DNA of 64,000 nucleotides from Flavobacterium gelidilacus DSM 15343 (GCF_000422685.1 NZ_KE383905.1:1-64000); one strand, 5' to 3'; counted from the first letter of the stretch, positions 8,565-17,394 are shown. Notes: generated from the letters alone by a model not told the origin. Numbers and translations are program-made.

Positions 8565-9449
8565 TTAATTTCTTTTATCTTCACCCCAAAGTAGTTTTTT
8601 TCGTATAGTTTTTAAGAAACCTTCTTCAAAAAAATCAACCATTTTGATTTCGAAAGGAGCTTTTTTTATTGTTAAAGAAGTTTCTTTTGTTACTGTTGTA
8701 ATTCTCGAATCTAATGAAACTAAAAATTGATCTTCTCTTCCAGAAATGTTTAATCTAATCTCAATGTTATCCGGAATGACCAAAGGTCTAGCTGTTAGGT
8801 TATGAGGAGCAATCGGAGTAATTACAAAACTAGAATTTTCTGGCATTAATACAGGTCCACCACAACTTAGAGAATAACCTGTCGAGCCTGTTGGAGTTGC
8901 AATAATTAAGCCGTCTGCCCAATATGAATTTAAATATTCTTCATTTAAAAAAGTCTCAATGGTAATCATCGAAGTTGTGTCTTTTCTTGAAACTGTGACT
9001 TCATTTAATGCAAAATTAATATCTCTTAAATCTTCATTTGGAGGAGAACATTTTAAACTAATCAATGTTCTTTTTGAAATTTTAAAATCGTTAGTAAACA
9101 ATTTGGGTAAAAAAGTATTAATGTTCTCTACTTGAACGGTTGCTAAAAAACCTAATCTACCAGCATTTACACCAACAATTGGAATATTTTTGTCTCTAAC
9201 TAAAGTTGCTGCTCTTAAAATTGTACCATCACCACCAATACTGATTAGAAAATCTATTGATTCATTTAAATCATCATGTTTTTTAAAAGTTTCATATTCA
9301 TTTAATAATTCAAACTCTTCTTTTATAGAATCATAGTATTTTTTTTCAATACAAATTTCTGCTCCATTTTTCTCTAGAACATCAATAACCTGACAAATTA
9401 TTTCAATGGTGTCGCTTTGGTAGTGTTTTCCAAATAAAGCTATTTTCAT
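8565..9449 (-). CDS. nadK: NAD kinase
   Basis: It phosphorylates NAD to NADP with ATP in the cytosol. The 294-residue protein has the ATP-NAD kinase signature GGDGT at residues 72-76, the GVNAGRLGFLA block, the NEVTVSR segment that contacts NAD, and GLIIATPTGSTGYSLSCGGP, the second conserved glycine-rich loop. Length is typical. It begins 2 bp after the stop of the CBS-domain gene, so the two are co-transcribed. A gap of 118 bp with a possible promoter separates it from DUF6089. Confidence 0.96.
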   Translation of the reverse strand: MKIALFGKHYQSDTIEIICQVIDVLEKNGAEICIEKKYYDSIKEEFELLNEYETFKKHDDLNESIDFLISIGGDGTILRAATLVRDKNIPIVGVNAGRLGFLATVQVENINTFLPKLFTNDFKISKRTLISLKCSPPNEDLRDINFALNEVTVSRKDTTSMITIETFLNEEYLNSYWADGLIIATPTGSTGYSLSCGGPVLMPENSSFVITPIAPHNLTARPLVIPDNIEIRLNISGREDQFLVSLDSRITTVTKETSLTIKKAPFEIKMVDFFEEGFLKTIRKKLLWGEDKRN

Positions 9450-9451
9450 TA

Positions 9452-10111
9452 TTAAATATTTAGGTATTTGTCTAAATAATCTGAGCGCTCTTTTAAATTC
9501 TCTAAATAGGAATCTTCTTGATGTTCAGATATAATTACATATTCATATCTTCTAAATCCTTGAAGGATTTCGTTCATATAACTTTGAGAAATTTTCAGCG
9601 TTACTTCAACTAATTGATCATTGATGTTTGAAATAAATAAACCTAAAAGTTTACCGCCATTTCCTTCAACAATTTGACTTATTTGACTAATTGAATAATC
9701 AGATTTAGGTTTTTGAACCACAATTATTCCTCCTTCTTCTTTTAAAAACGGACTATCCTGAAAAAATTTAATAACATCTTCTATTTCATAATAACCAATA
9801 TATGCGTTTTTTACATTTAAAACAGGCATGATATTGCATTCATTCTTGGCAAATTCTTCTAAAACATCGAGCCAAATCATTGTGTCTCGCACAAAAAAAC
9901 GTTCAAAGTCAAATTTGTTTTCACTAATCAATGTGTTTTCATTGAGAACTTCAGCGTCTTCTTTTCTAAGACAACCAACATACACATTGTTCTCAGTCAC
10001 TGGAAAATGTGAATAAGGTATTTCTAAAAACAAATCTTGGGCATCTGCAATAGTTTGAGTTGTTTTTAGAGGTTTAATGTCAAAATTTATGTAATTTGTT
10101 AAATTGTGCAT
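9452..10111 (-). CDS. CBS domain-containing protein (adenosyl-ligand sensor)
   Basis: The 219-residue protein carries two CBS motifs in the first 130 residues (PYSHFPVTENNVYVGCLR and NIMPVLNVKNAYIGYYE). A C-terminal ACT-like region (about 140-200) includes SQISQIVEGNGGKLLGLF. Tandem CBS modules bind adenosine nucleotides and regulate partners. Placed 2 bp before nadK in one operon, it may sense nucleotide state in connection with NADP synthesis; that is inference. I use the ATG at 10111 because the upstream in-frame start adds 13 residues with no family resemblance. Confidence 0.82.
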   Translation of the reverse strand: MHNLTNYINFDIKPLKTTQTIADAQDLFLEIPYSHFPVTENNVYVGCLRKEDAEVLNENTLISENKFDFERFFVRDTMIWLDVLEEFAKNECNIMPVLNVKNAYIGYYEIEDVIKFFQDSPFLKEEGGIIVVQKPKSDYSISQISQIVEGNGGKLLGLFISNINDQLVEVTLKISQSYMNEILQGFRRYEYVIISEHQEDSYLENLKERSDYLDKYLNI

Positions 10112-10200
10112 ATAGTTTAATTTCTTTTGCAAAATAATCAAAAAATACAAGACTAAACCTATTAGACTTTGTATTTTTGTACAAGTTAAAAAACAAAGTT

Positions 10201-10914
10201 ATGACAAAGTTATCAGTTAATATTAATAAAATTGCAACTTTAAGAAATTCTCGAGGTGGAAATGTACCAAATTTACTTCAAGTTGCTAAAGATTTACAAC
10301 AATTTGGTGCACAAGGAATCACTATTCATCCTAGACCAGATGAACGACATATCAAATATCAAGATGCTTACGATTTAAAAAATGTAGTTTACACCGAATA
10401 TAATATTGAAGGAAATCCTGTAAAGAAATTTATGAATATGGTTTTAGAAATCAAACCAACTCAAGTTACTTTGGTTCCAGATGCGGATGATGCTTTAACT
10501 TCAAATGCTGGCTGGAACACAATTAAACACAAAGATTTTCTAAAAGAAATTATTCAGGAATTTAAAAACAATGGAATTCGTACTTCAATTTTCGTCGATC
10601 CAACTATTGAAATGATAGAAGGAGCAAAAGAAACTGGTGCCGATAGAATCGAATTGTACACAGAAGCATTTGCGCATCAATATGGTTTAGGAAACAAAAA
10701 AGGAATTGAACCTTATGTTGAATCTGCTTTAAGGGCGAATGAATTAGGTTTAGGAATTAATGCAGGTCACGATTTAAGTTTAGATAATATTCAGTTTTTT
10801 AAACAAAATATTCCAGATTTATTGGAAGTTTCAATTGGTCACGCTTTAGTTGCAGAATCTTTGTATTTAGGTTTTGACAATGTAGTTAACATGTATCTTA
10901 ATAAAATGAAATAA
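10201..10914 (+). CDS. pdxJ: Pyridoxine 5'-phosphate synthase
   Basis: PdxJ joins 1-deoxyxylulose 5-phosphate and 3-amino-2-oxopropyl phosphate to give pyridoxine 5'-phosphate, the last ring-forming step of DXP-dependent vitamin B6 synthesis. The 237-residue protein shows the family marks: LSVNINKIATLRNSRG at the N-terminus, GITIHPRPDERHI (active-site His and Arg), VTLVPD, DRIELYTEAFA and GINAGHDLSLDN, ending in EVSIGHALVAESL. I take ATG 10201; an ATG at 10177 is possible but adds an unsupported MYKLKNKV extension. TATTTTTG at 10171-10178 could serve as the -7 box. It is divergent from the CBS gene. Confidence 0.95.
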   Translation: MTKLSVNINKIATLRNSRGGNVPNLLQVAKDLQQFGAQGITIHPRPDERHIKYQDAYDLKNVVYTEYNIEGNPVKKFMNMVLEIKPTQVTLVPDADDALTSNAGWNTIKHKDFLKEIIQEFKNNGIRTSIFVDPTIEMIEGAKETGADRIELYTEAFAHQYGLGNKKGIEPYVESALRANELGLGINAGHDLSLDNIQFFKQNIPDLLEVSIGHALVAESLYLGFDNVVNMYLNKMK

Positions 10915-10919
10915 TTTTT

Positions 10920-11006
10920 GGGCGTTACCTCGTTAGAAAAAAACGAGGTCAGGCTTTTCGCTATATCTTTTTTTTCAAAAAAGGATGCCGCTACAATCCT
11001 TAACGC
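10920..11006 (+). repeat. Structured intergenic repeat, copy 1 (GGGCGTTACC...ATCCTTAACGC)
   Basis: This 87-bp element has terminal GCGTTA (10922-10927) complementary to TAACGC (11001-11006). Internally it holds a hairpin CCTCGTT/AACGAGG (10928-10934 with 10942-10948), a T-run/A-run hairpin (10968-10982), and AAGGAT/ATCCTT (10981-10986 with 10996-11001). Shared blocks GGGCGTTACC, GGTCAGGCTTT and ATCCTTAACGC recur in opposite orientation at 63249-63345. It fills the space between pdxJ and the hydrolase; the open frame running through it from 10918 is incidental. Its nature (non-autonomous mobile repeat or structured RNA) is undetermined. Confidence 0.85.
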
Positions 11007-11028
11007 ACAATCGATAAAAAATAAAATA

Positions 11029-11793
11029 ATGATATTAAATTCACGAATAGAAGGTAATGGAAAACCATTTGTAATTCTTCATGGGTTTTTGGGCATGTCA
11101 GACAATTGGAAAACTTTAGGTTCTCAATTTGCAGAAGATGGATTTCAAGTTCACATGTTAGACCTAAGGAATCACGGAAAAAGTTTTCATTCAGACGATT
11201 TTAGTTATGAATTAATGGCAAATGATGTAAAAGAATACTGTGATTTTCATAAGCTAGAAAACATTATTTTACTTGGTCATTCAATGGGTGGAAAAACGGC
11301 CATGCTTTTAGCGACTTTATTTCCAGATTTAGTTGAAAAACTAATAATTGCGGATATTGGACCCAAGTTTTATCCACAACATCATCAGCCTATTTTAGAA
11401 GGATTAAATGCAGTAGATTTTTCTAAACAACCAAGCAGAAGTGAGGTAGAAGAAATTGTTTCCAATTATATTACAGATTTTGGCACAAGGCAATTCTTGT
11501 TAAAAAGTCTATATTGGAAAGAAAAGGAACAATTAGCCTTTAGATTTAACTTAGCTGTTTTTAATAAAAAAATAGAAGAAATAGGTAAAGCTTTGCCAAT
11601 CGATAATACATTTGAAAAACCTACTTTGTTTTTAAGAGGTTCAAATTCAAATTATATTTTAGATTCTGATTTTGAAACTATTCGTTATCATTTTCCAGAT
11701 GTAAAAATTGTAACAATTTCAAATGCGGGACATTGGTTACATGCTGAAAACCCTAAGGATTTTTATGCTGAAACCATAAATTTCCTTAAATAA
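11029..11793 (+). CDS. Alpha/beta hydrolase
   Basis: The 254-residue cytosolic hydrolase has the canonical alpha/beta order: oxyanion-hole HGFLGMSDNW (about 18-27), the DLRNHGKS block, the nucleophile elbow GHSMGG (Ser about 85), and a C-terminal NAGHWLHAENP with the catalytic His (about 235). The layout resembles YbfF/ABHD11-type esterases. Substrate is unknown. I chose ATG 11029 because everything upstream in frame belongs to the intergenic repeat. A near-perfect palindrome follows the stop. Confidence 0.88.
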   Translation: MILNSRIEGNGKPFVILHGFLGMSDNWKTLGSQFAEDGFQVHMLDLRNHGKSFHSDDFSYELMANDVKEYCDFHKLENIILLGHSMGGKTAMLLATLFPDLVEKLIIADIGPKFYPQHHQPILEGLNAVDFSKQPSRSEVEEIVSNYITDFGTRQFLLKSLYWKEKEQLAFRFNLAVFNKKIEEIGKALPIDNTFEKPTLFLRGSNSNYILDSDFETIRYHFPDVKIVTISNAGHWLHAENPKDFYAETINFLK

Positions 11794-11805
11794 AAAGGCA
11801 AATTT

Positions 11806-11827
11806 ATTATGCATGCATAATTTTTTT
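11806..11827 (+). terminator. Palindrome plus T-run after the hydrolase gene
   Basis: ATTATGCATGCATAAT (11806-11821) is a perfect 16-bp palindrome and runs into a T-run, giving a weak AT-rich terminator-like hairpin. With effectively no unpaired loop bases its strength is doubtful. Confidence 0.45.
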
Positions 11828-11837
11828 GTTAAAAAAA

Positions 11838-11867
11838 TTGTAAAATTCATAATTTGTATTAATTTTG
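11838..11867 (+). promoter_or_regulatory. Promoter of the FadL-SGNH operon
   Basis: TTG at 11838-11840, a 19-bp spacer and TAATTTTG at 11860-11867 match the flavobacterial TTG-N17-23-TAnnTTTG consensus. The ATG of the FadL-type gene follows 45 bp later. Confidence 0.75.
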
Positions 11868-11912
11868 AGGTATTGATTTTAACAAATTCAAAAAACTAAC
11901 TTAAATTTAATT

Positions 11913-13160
11913 ATGAGAAAATTACTTTCTTTAACAATTTTTGCTTTGGCTAGCTCTACTGTTTTTGCAGGAGGATATAGAGTAAGTATCCAAGGACAAA
12001 AACAATTAGCTATGGGGCATACTGGTGTTGCTATAGTAAATAGTGCTGAAACAGCTTTTTTTAATCCTGCAGGGATGGCTTATCTAAAAGATAAATTTAA
12101 TTTGTCAGTTGGTGGAAGTGCATTGTTTTCTAAAACAAGATTTCAAAATTCAGAGTATAATTGGAAAGCTTCTTCCGACAATGTTGGGACTCCATTTAAT
12201 GTTTATGCTACTTATAAAGTAACGGATTGGTTAACTGCTGGTTTGGCTGTTTATACTCCTTATGGAAGTTCAGTGGAATGGGATCAAGATTGGCAAGGGG
12301 CACATTTGGTAAATAATATTGATTTAAAAGCTATTTTTATTCAGCCAACTTTTTCTATAAGAGTAGGAGATGAATTTAGTTTTGGTGGAGGACCAATTTT
12401 AGCTACTGGTTCAGTAAATTTTAATAGAAACTTATCATTAAATCCTTTATTATCTGCTAATGGAAGTGGTTCTGATGTAACATTAGATTCAACTGGAATT
12501 ACAGCGTGGGGTTATAATGTAGGTTTTATGTTTAATCCAACTAGTAAATTAAGATTAGGGTTTAACTACCGATCAGAAATAATCATGGAGGCAAGAGATG
12601 GTGATGCAACTTATGCAGATTTACCAGATTTTAACCAAATTCCTAACACAACTTTTAATGCTGACTTACCGTTGCCAGCTGAAATTACTTCAGGTTTGTC
12701 TTATCAAGTTACTGATAAATGGTTAGTTGCTTTTGACTATAACTATACTATGTGGAACGTTTACACTGATTTGGATGTGAAATTCGGAAATGGAACAGAG
12801 TCAATAAATCCAAGAAACTATAAAAACACCAGTACATATAGAGTAGGTACTCAATATGTTGCCAATGATAAATTTACTTTCAGAGCAGGTTGGTATTTTG
12901 ACGAAAGTCCAGTACAAAACGGTTATTTTGCACCTGAAACACCAAGAAATGAATCTATGGGATATACAGGAGGTTTGACTTATCAGTTAAATCCAAAATT
13001 CGGAATTGACTTATCGTTATTGTATTTGCATTTTGACGAAATAGACAATTCATATGATTATTCTACTGATCCTGTTTCTGGTACTGCAAACCCTGATTTC
13101 GGAGGTACTTATAAATCGTCAGTTTTTTCACCAGGCGTAGGTGTAACTTACAGCTTCTAA
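11913..13160 (+). CDS. OmpP1/FadL family outer membrane transporter
   Basis: This 415-residue protein has a signal peptide (residues 1-19, ending VFAGG) and the FadL N-terminal hatch signature: GQKQLAMGHTGVA followed by SAETAFFNPAGMAYL. Transmembrane strands run to the final VGVTYSF. FadL channels carry long-chain fatty acids or other hydrophobic molecules across the outer membrane. A lipase-like lipoprotein gene starts 18 bp downstream, so the pair probably releases and takes up lipids. The substrate itself is not visible from sequence. Confidence 0.92.
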   Translation: MRKLLSLTIFALASSTVFAGGYRVSIQGQKQLAMGHTGVAIVNSAETAFFNPAGMAYLKDKFNLSVGGSALFSKTRFQNSEYNWKASSDNVGTPFNVYATYKVTDWLTAGLAVYTPYGSSVEWDQDWQGAHLVNNIDLKAIFIQPTFSIRVGDEFSFGGGPILATGSVNFNRNLSLNPLLSANGSGSDVTLDSTGITAWGYNVGFMFNPTSKLRLGFNYRSEIIMEARDGDATYADLPDFNQIPNTTFNADLPLPAEITSGLSYQVTDKWLVAFDYNYTMWNVYTDLDVKFGNGTESINPRNYKNTSTYRVGTQYVANDKFTFRAGWYFDESPVQNGYFAPETPRNESMGYTGGLTYQLNPKFGIDLSLLYLHFDEIDNSYDYSTDPVSGTANPDFGGTYKSSVFSPGVGVTYSF

Positions 13161-13178
13161 TCAAAAATTTTAATAAAA

Positions 13179-14750
13179 ATGAAAAATAAATTTATATACT
13201 TATCAGTTTTGGCAATGGCAGGATTAGTTTCTTGTGAACCAGAATTTGAAAATGCAGTAGATGCAAATTATACAGCTGGAGAAGCAGATTTTTCTTCTTA
13301 TGTTGCTGTTGGAAACTCATTAACAGCTGGTTACATGGATGGGACAATGTATAAAAGTGGTCAGGCAAATTCCTTTCCAAATTTATTGTCACAACAATTT
13401 GCAACTGTTGGTGGTGGTGTTTTTACGCAACCTTCTTATGAAGAAGATGTGAATAATTTAGGAGGAATCTCTGGGATTCCTGGGTTTGGTACTCGTAGAG
13501 TAATTAACTTTGCAACAAGTGCTCCAGAAAACATCGCTGGAACTTCTACCATTACATTAACTCCACAAGCTACAGCATATAATAATATGGGTGTTCCTGG
13601 AGCTAAATCGTTTCATTTATTAGTTCCTGGCTATGGTAATCCTGCAAATTTTCCTGCAGCAAATCCTTACTATGTGAGACATGCAACATCAAATACAGCA
13701 ACTGTATTAGGAGACGCAATGACTAAAAATCCAACATTTTTTACAAACTGGATAGGAGCAAATGATGTATTGTCATATGCAACTACTGGTGGAGTTGGAG
13801 TAGATCAAACAGGGAACTTTAATCCTCAAACATATGGACCAAACGATATCACTGATCCAACGGTTTTTGCTGGAGTTTATAGTTTAATCGTTAACGGAGG
13901 AACAAGTCCTGCTTTTGGTGCTGTGACGGGTTTATCTCAAAATGGTGCTAAAGGTGTAGTTGCTACTATTCCAAGTGTAACTTCTATTCCTTTCTTTACA
14001 ACAGTTCCTTATAATCCTGTAACTGCAGCAGCAGTTGGTGGAGCATCAAATATTACTGCGTTAAATGCTCAATTATATGGGCCATTAAAACAAGCTTTAA
14101 CAGCTTTCGGTGCAGGTTCAAGAATTAACTTGTTGAGTGCTACAGCTGGAAATCCTTTGCTAATCAAAGATGAGTCTTTAACAAATTTATCAGCTCAATT
14201 GACTGCTGCTTTCACACCTACACTAGGGGCTGCAACTGCTGCTTTTTATGGAAGTGTTTTTGGTCAAGCACGTCAAGCTACTGCAGATGACTTAGTGTTG
14301 TTAACAACTAGTGGAGTTATAGGAACTGCTCCTACAGGTGTACCTGCTCCTTTAGATAAATATGGAGTTACTTATCCACTTCAAGATCAACATATCTTAA
14401 TTCCTTCAGAGCAATTAGCAATTGCAAATGCAACTAATGCATATAATGCAGCTATTAAATCTATTGCAGCTTCTAAAAATCTTGCAGTTGCAGATATGAA
14501 TGCTATTTTAGGTGTTTTGGTAAACGGTTTACGTTCGGTTAACGGTCAAATCTATACTGCAAATTATTTTAGTGGTGCTGCTACAGAAAATAAAGTATTG
14601 TTTTCTCTAGATGGTGTTCACCCAAACTCAAGAGGTTATGCTGTTATTGCTAATGAAATTATTAAGGTAATTAACGCTCATTACAAATCTAACATGCCGT
14701 TTTTAAACCCTTCTTATTTCCCTGGAATTAATGTAGTGGCTACAAATTAA
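13179..14750 (+). CDS. SGNH/GDSL-type hydrolase lipoprotein
   Basis: The 523-residue protein begins with a lipoprotein signal (lipobox LVSC, Cys at about 20). The SGNH blocks are visible: YVAVGNSLTAGYMDG (block I, Ser in GNSL), NWIGANDVL (block III, Asn), and SLDGVHPNSRGY (block V, Asp and His). It is therefore a membrane-anchored esterase or lipase, probably facing the outer-membrane periplasmic side or the surface. The central part (200-420) is rich in Ala, Thr and Gly and larger than a minimal SGNH fold. It forms an operon with the upstream FadL porin and is closed by a terminator. Confidence 0.87.
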   Translation: MKNKFIYLSVLAMAGLVSCEPEFENAVDANYTAGEADFSSYVAVGNSLTAGYMDGTMYKSGQANSFPNLLSQQFATVGGGVFTQPSYEEDVNNLGGISGIPGFGTRRVINFATSAPENIAGTSTITLTPQATAYNNMGVPGAKSFHLLVPGYGNPANFPAANPYYVRHATSNTATVLGDAMTKNPTFFTNWIGANDVLSYATTGGVGVDQTGNFNPQTYGPNDITDPTVFAGVYSLIVNGGTSPAFGAVTGLSQNGAKGVVATIPSVTSIPFFTTVPYNPVTAAAVGGASNITALNAQLYGPLKQALTAFGAGSRINLLSATAGNPLLIKDESLTNLSAQLTAAFTPTLGAATAAFYGSVFGQARQATADDLVLLTTSGVIGTAPTGVPAPLDKYGVTYPLQDQHILIPSEQLAIANATNAYNAAIKSIAASKNLAVADMNAILGVLVNGLRSVNGQIYTANYFSGAATENKVLFSLDGVHPNSRGYAVIANEIIKVINAHYKSNMPFLNPSYFPGINVVATN

Positions 14751-14780
14751 AAGATTTAAAAAAATATATATTTTAAAAAG

Positions 14781-14805
14781 GGCACCATTTTTGGTGTCTT
14801 TTTTT
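14781..14805 (+). terminator. Terminator of the FadL-SGNH operon
   Basis: GGCACCA (14781-14787) pairs with TGGTGTC (14792-14798, one G-U) and is followed by seven Ts. Confidence 0.85.
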
Positions 14806-14830
14806 ATCTTTAAAATTAAATAATATACTT

Positions 14831-15175
14831 ATGAATTTACTTATTAGGCTTTTGATCTCTACGGTAGTAGTTTTTGTATTAGCACATTTTTTACCGGGTA
14901 TTGCTGTTGATAGTTTTACAACTGCTTTAATTGTTGCAGTTGTCTTAGCACTATTAAACACATTTTTAAAACCAATATTGATATTTCTTACAATTCCTGT
15001 TACAATTATAACTCTAGGACTTTTTCTATTAGTAATTAATGCTGTAATAATTTTAATTTGTGATAAGCTTATCGACGGATTTGGAGTTTCAGGTTTTTGG
15101 TATGCCTTGTTATTTAGTTTGCTATTGTCATTAGGTCAGTCTATTCTGAATAATATTTTCGTAGAGAAAAGCTAA
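14831..15175 (+). CDS. Phage holin superfamily IV-like small membrane protein (PF04020)
   Basis: The 114-residue protein is almost entirely hydrophobic with four predicted membrane helices (about 5-25, 28-52, 58-80, 88-110). It carries the family's LLNTFLKPILIFLTIPVTIITLGLF block. Pfam names the family after mycobacteriophage holins, but chromosomal members like YvlD are common and unlinked to phages. No phage gene occurs nearby. Function is unknown; a role in envelope stress is only suggested by other bacteria. It is monocistronic, between a terminator and the tig promoter. Confidence 0.82.
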   Translation: MNLLIRLLISTVVVFVLAHFLPGIAVDSFTTALIVAVVLALLNTFLKPILIFLTIPVTIITLGLFLLVINAVIILICDKLIDGFGVSGFWYALLFSLLLSLGQSILNNIFVEKS

Positions 15176-15211
15176 AGTTTTTATGTCTATGAATTTCAAT
15201 TAATTAAAAAC

Positions 15212-15248
15212 TTGTTTGGGTTGCAAAATTTTTATAATTTTGCAACCC
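15212..15248 (+). promoter_or_regulatory. tig promoter embedded in a 12-bp perfect inverted repeat
   Basis: TTG at 15212-15214, a 20-bp spacer and TAATTTTG at 15235-15242 fit the flavobacterial consensus. Overlapping this, GGGTTGCAAAAT (15218-15229) and ATTTTGCAACCC (15237-15248) form a perfect inverted repeat with a 7-bp centre. The right arm covers the -7 box, so a dimeric protein bound here would cover the core promoter. Confidence 0.7.
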
Positions 15249-15274
15249 AATTTTATTAGGAAAAAAAAGTAAAA

Positions 15275-16600
15275 ATGAACATTACAAGAGAGAACGTTGA
15301 TGCATTAAATGCAATAGTAACTGTAGCAGTTACAAAAGGAGATTATTCAGATAAAGTAGCTAAAATTTTAGAAGATTATAGAAAAAACTCAAATATCCCA
15401 GGATTCAGAAAAGGTGCTGTGCCAATGAGTGTTATTCAAAAGCAATACGGTAAAGCAGTTTTGTTAGATGAAGTAAATAAGTTTTTACAAAAGTCTTTAA
15501 ACGACTACCTTGTTAAAGAAAAATTAGATATTTTAGGAAATCCTCTTCCAAAAGTAACAGAAGATTTTGATTGGGATAAAGAAGATTTCAAATTTGAATT
15601 TGAATTAGGATTAGCTCCTGATTTTAAAGTCGATTTAACTTCAAAAACTAATGTAACTCAATATATAATTATAGCGGATGAAGCTATGTTGAAAGAGCAA
15701 ATAGAAAGAATTCAGAAACAATATGGTAAATTAATGCCTAAAGATAAACTTGAAGAAGGTTTTGACGTTTCAGGAACTTTCTCTAATGAGGAAAAAGGAA
15801 TTGAAAACAGAGCAACTTTTGCTTTAGATATCTTTAAAGATAAAAAAACTGCAAAAGCATTTATCGGAAAAAAAGTTGGGGATGTAGTTGTCTTAAATAC
15901 AAAAGGACTTTTTGATGATGACCATAAATTAATGGATTATTTAAAAGTTTCTCATGAAGATGTTCATGGTTTAGATGTTGATGTAAACTTTACAATTGAA
16001 GAAATCAACGCAACTGAATTAGCAGAATTAAACCAAGAATTATTTGATAAATTATTTGGAGAAGGAAATGTAAAATCAGTTGAAGAATTAAAAGCAAAAA
16101 TTAAAGAAGACGCTGAAGGTCAATTTACACAACAAGCCGATCAAAAATACTTAAATGATGTTACGGAGTCTTTAATTGAGAACACTAAATTTGATTTACC
16201 AGCAGCTTTCCTGAAAAAATGGATTCAAAATGCTGGTGAAAATCCTTTAACGGCAGAACAAGCTGAAGAAGAATACGAAAAATCAGAAAAAGGATTACGT
16301 TACCAATTGATTGAAGGAAAAGTTATCGTTGAAAACAAACTTCAAACAACTTTTGAAGATTTAAAAACATTTACTGCTAGTTTAATCAAAAAACAAATGG
16401 CTCAATTTGGTCAAGTTAATCCAACTGACGAAGAGGTTGACGGAGTTGTTGCTAGAGTTTTATCAAACCAAGATGAAATCAAACGTTTGTCTGAACAAAT
16501 TATGAGCGAAAAAATGATTAATCTTTACAAAGAGAAAGTTCCTGCTAAAACAAAAGAAGTTTCTTACCAAGACTTTATTAAAGAAATGTACGGAGAATAA
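15275..16600 (+). CDS. tig: Trigger factor (ribosome-associated chaperone)
   Basis: Trigger factor binds ribosomal protein L23 at the exit tunnel and shields nascent chains. The 441-residue protein has the N-terminal ribosome-docking signature NIPGFRKGAVP (about residues 44-54), a degenerate FKBP-like PPIase region (about 150-245) and a long helical C-terminal arm. The PPIase domain is poorly conserved, as usual in this phylum. Gene order tig-clpP-clpX is the classic arrangement, though a hairpin terminator follows tig. Regulation: its promoter lies within a strong inverted repeat. Confidence 0.95.
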   Translation: MNITRENVDALNAIVTVAVTKGDYSDKVAKILEDYRKNSNIPGFRKGAVPMSVIQKQYGKAVLLDEVNKFLQKSLNDYLVKEKLDILGNPLPKVTEDFDWDKEDFKFEFELGLAPDFKVDLTSKTNVTQYIIIADEAMLKEQIERIQKQYGKLMPKDKLEEGFDVSGTFSNEEKGIENRATFALDIFKDKKTAKAFIGKKVGDVVVLNTKGLFDDDHKLMDYLKVSHEDVHGLDVDVNFTIEEINATELAELNQELFDKLFGEGNVKSVEELKAKIKEDAEGQFTQQADQKYLNDVTESLIENTKFDLPAAFLKKWIQNAGENPLTAEQAEEEYEKSEKGLRYQLIEGKVIVENKLQTTFEDLKTFTASLIKKQMAQFGQVNPTDEEVDGVVARVLSNQDEIKRLSEQIMSEKMINLYKEKVPAKTKEVSYQDFIKEMYGE

Positions 16601-16626
16601 TTTCTCATAAAAAATAATTATCTTTG

Positions 16627-16656
16627 AACGTCAAACTTTTTTGTTTGGCGTTTTTT
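16627..16656 (+). terminator. Terminator after tig
   Basis: AACGTCAAAC (16627-16636) pairs with GTTTGGCGTT (16643-16652, one G-U) across a 6-T loop and is followed by more Ts. It implies that clpP-clpX have their own promoter or depend on read-through. Confidence 0.85.
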
Positions 16657-16712
16657 ATTCTGAATTAATCTCAGAATCTGTTTTAACTTTAATTTAATTA
16701 TTCAATAATAAT

Positions 16713-17387
16713 ATGAACTACGGAAAAGAATTTAGAAAGTTTGCGACAAAGCATCAAGGAATAAATAATTTGTATTATGATAAAATCGTAAAACAAATCA
16801 CACCAACAGGAATGACACCTTACATTATGGAAGAGCGTCAATTAAATGTTTCTCAATTAGACGTTTTTTCACGTTTAATGATGGATAGAATTATCTTTTT
16901 AGGAACAGGTGTTGATGATCAAATTGCTAACATCGTTCAAGCACAATTATTGTTTTTAGAAAGTACTGATGCTTCTAAAGATATTCAAATATATATCAAC
17001 TCACCTGGTGGAAGCGTTTATGCTGGATTAGGAATTTATGATACTATGCAATTTATTAAACCAGACGTAGCTACAATTTGTACAGGAATGGCTGCTTCAA
17101 TGGGAGCTGTTTTATTGTGTGCAGGTGCAGATGGAAAAAGAAGTGCATTGCCTCATTCACGTGTAATGATTCACCAACCAAGTGGTGGTTCTTCTGGAGT
17201 GGCTTCTGATATGGAAATTAACTTGCGTGAAATGTTGAAATTAAAAGACGAATTATATCATATTATTGCACAACATTCAAAACAAGATTTTGATAAAGTG
17301 TATAAAGACTCAGAACGTGATTATTGGATGGTTGCTGCTGAAGCTAAAGAATATGGTATGATTGATGAAGTATTAGAAAGAAAATAA
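16713..17387 (+). CDS. clpP: ATP-dependent Clp protease proteolytic subunit
   Basis: ClpP forms the tetradecameric serine protease chamber that degrades proteins unfolded by ClpX. The 224-residue sequence shows the catalytic triad: Ser129 in GMAASMGA, His154 in VMIHQPSGG, and Asp203 in ERDYWM. The INSPGGSVYAG loop is also present. The N-terminus (about 45 residues before the conserved region) is longer than the mature enzyme and includes a propeptide. clpX follows 49 bp downstream, with a hairpin between the genes. Confidence 0.97.
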   Translation: MNYGKEFRKFATKHQGINNLYYDKIVKQITPTGMTPYIMEERQLNVSQLDVFSRLMMDRIIFLGTGVDDQIANIVQAQLLFLESTDASKDIQIYINSPGGSVYAGLGIYDTMQFIKPDVATICTGMAASMGAVLLCAGADGKRSALPHSRVMIHQPSGGSSGVASDMEINLREMLKLKDELYHIIAQHSKQDFDKVYKDSERDYWMVAAEAKEYGMIDEVLERK

Positions 17388-17394
17388 AAAAATC

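Noticed and set aside
10918..11028. N-terminal extension of the alpha/beta hydrolase from 10918
   Set aside because: The extension runs through the structured repeat and is not conserved protein; the hydrolase starts at 11029.
14831..15175. Holin as evidence of a prophage
   Set aside because: The family name is historical; no phage genes, integrase or attachment sites are nearby.
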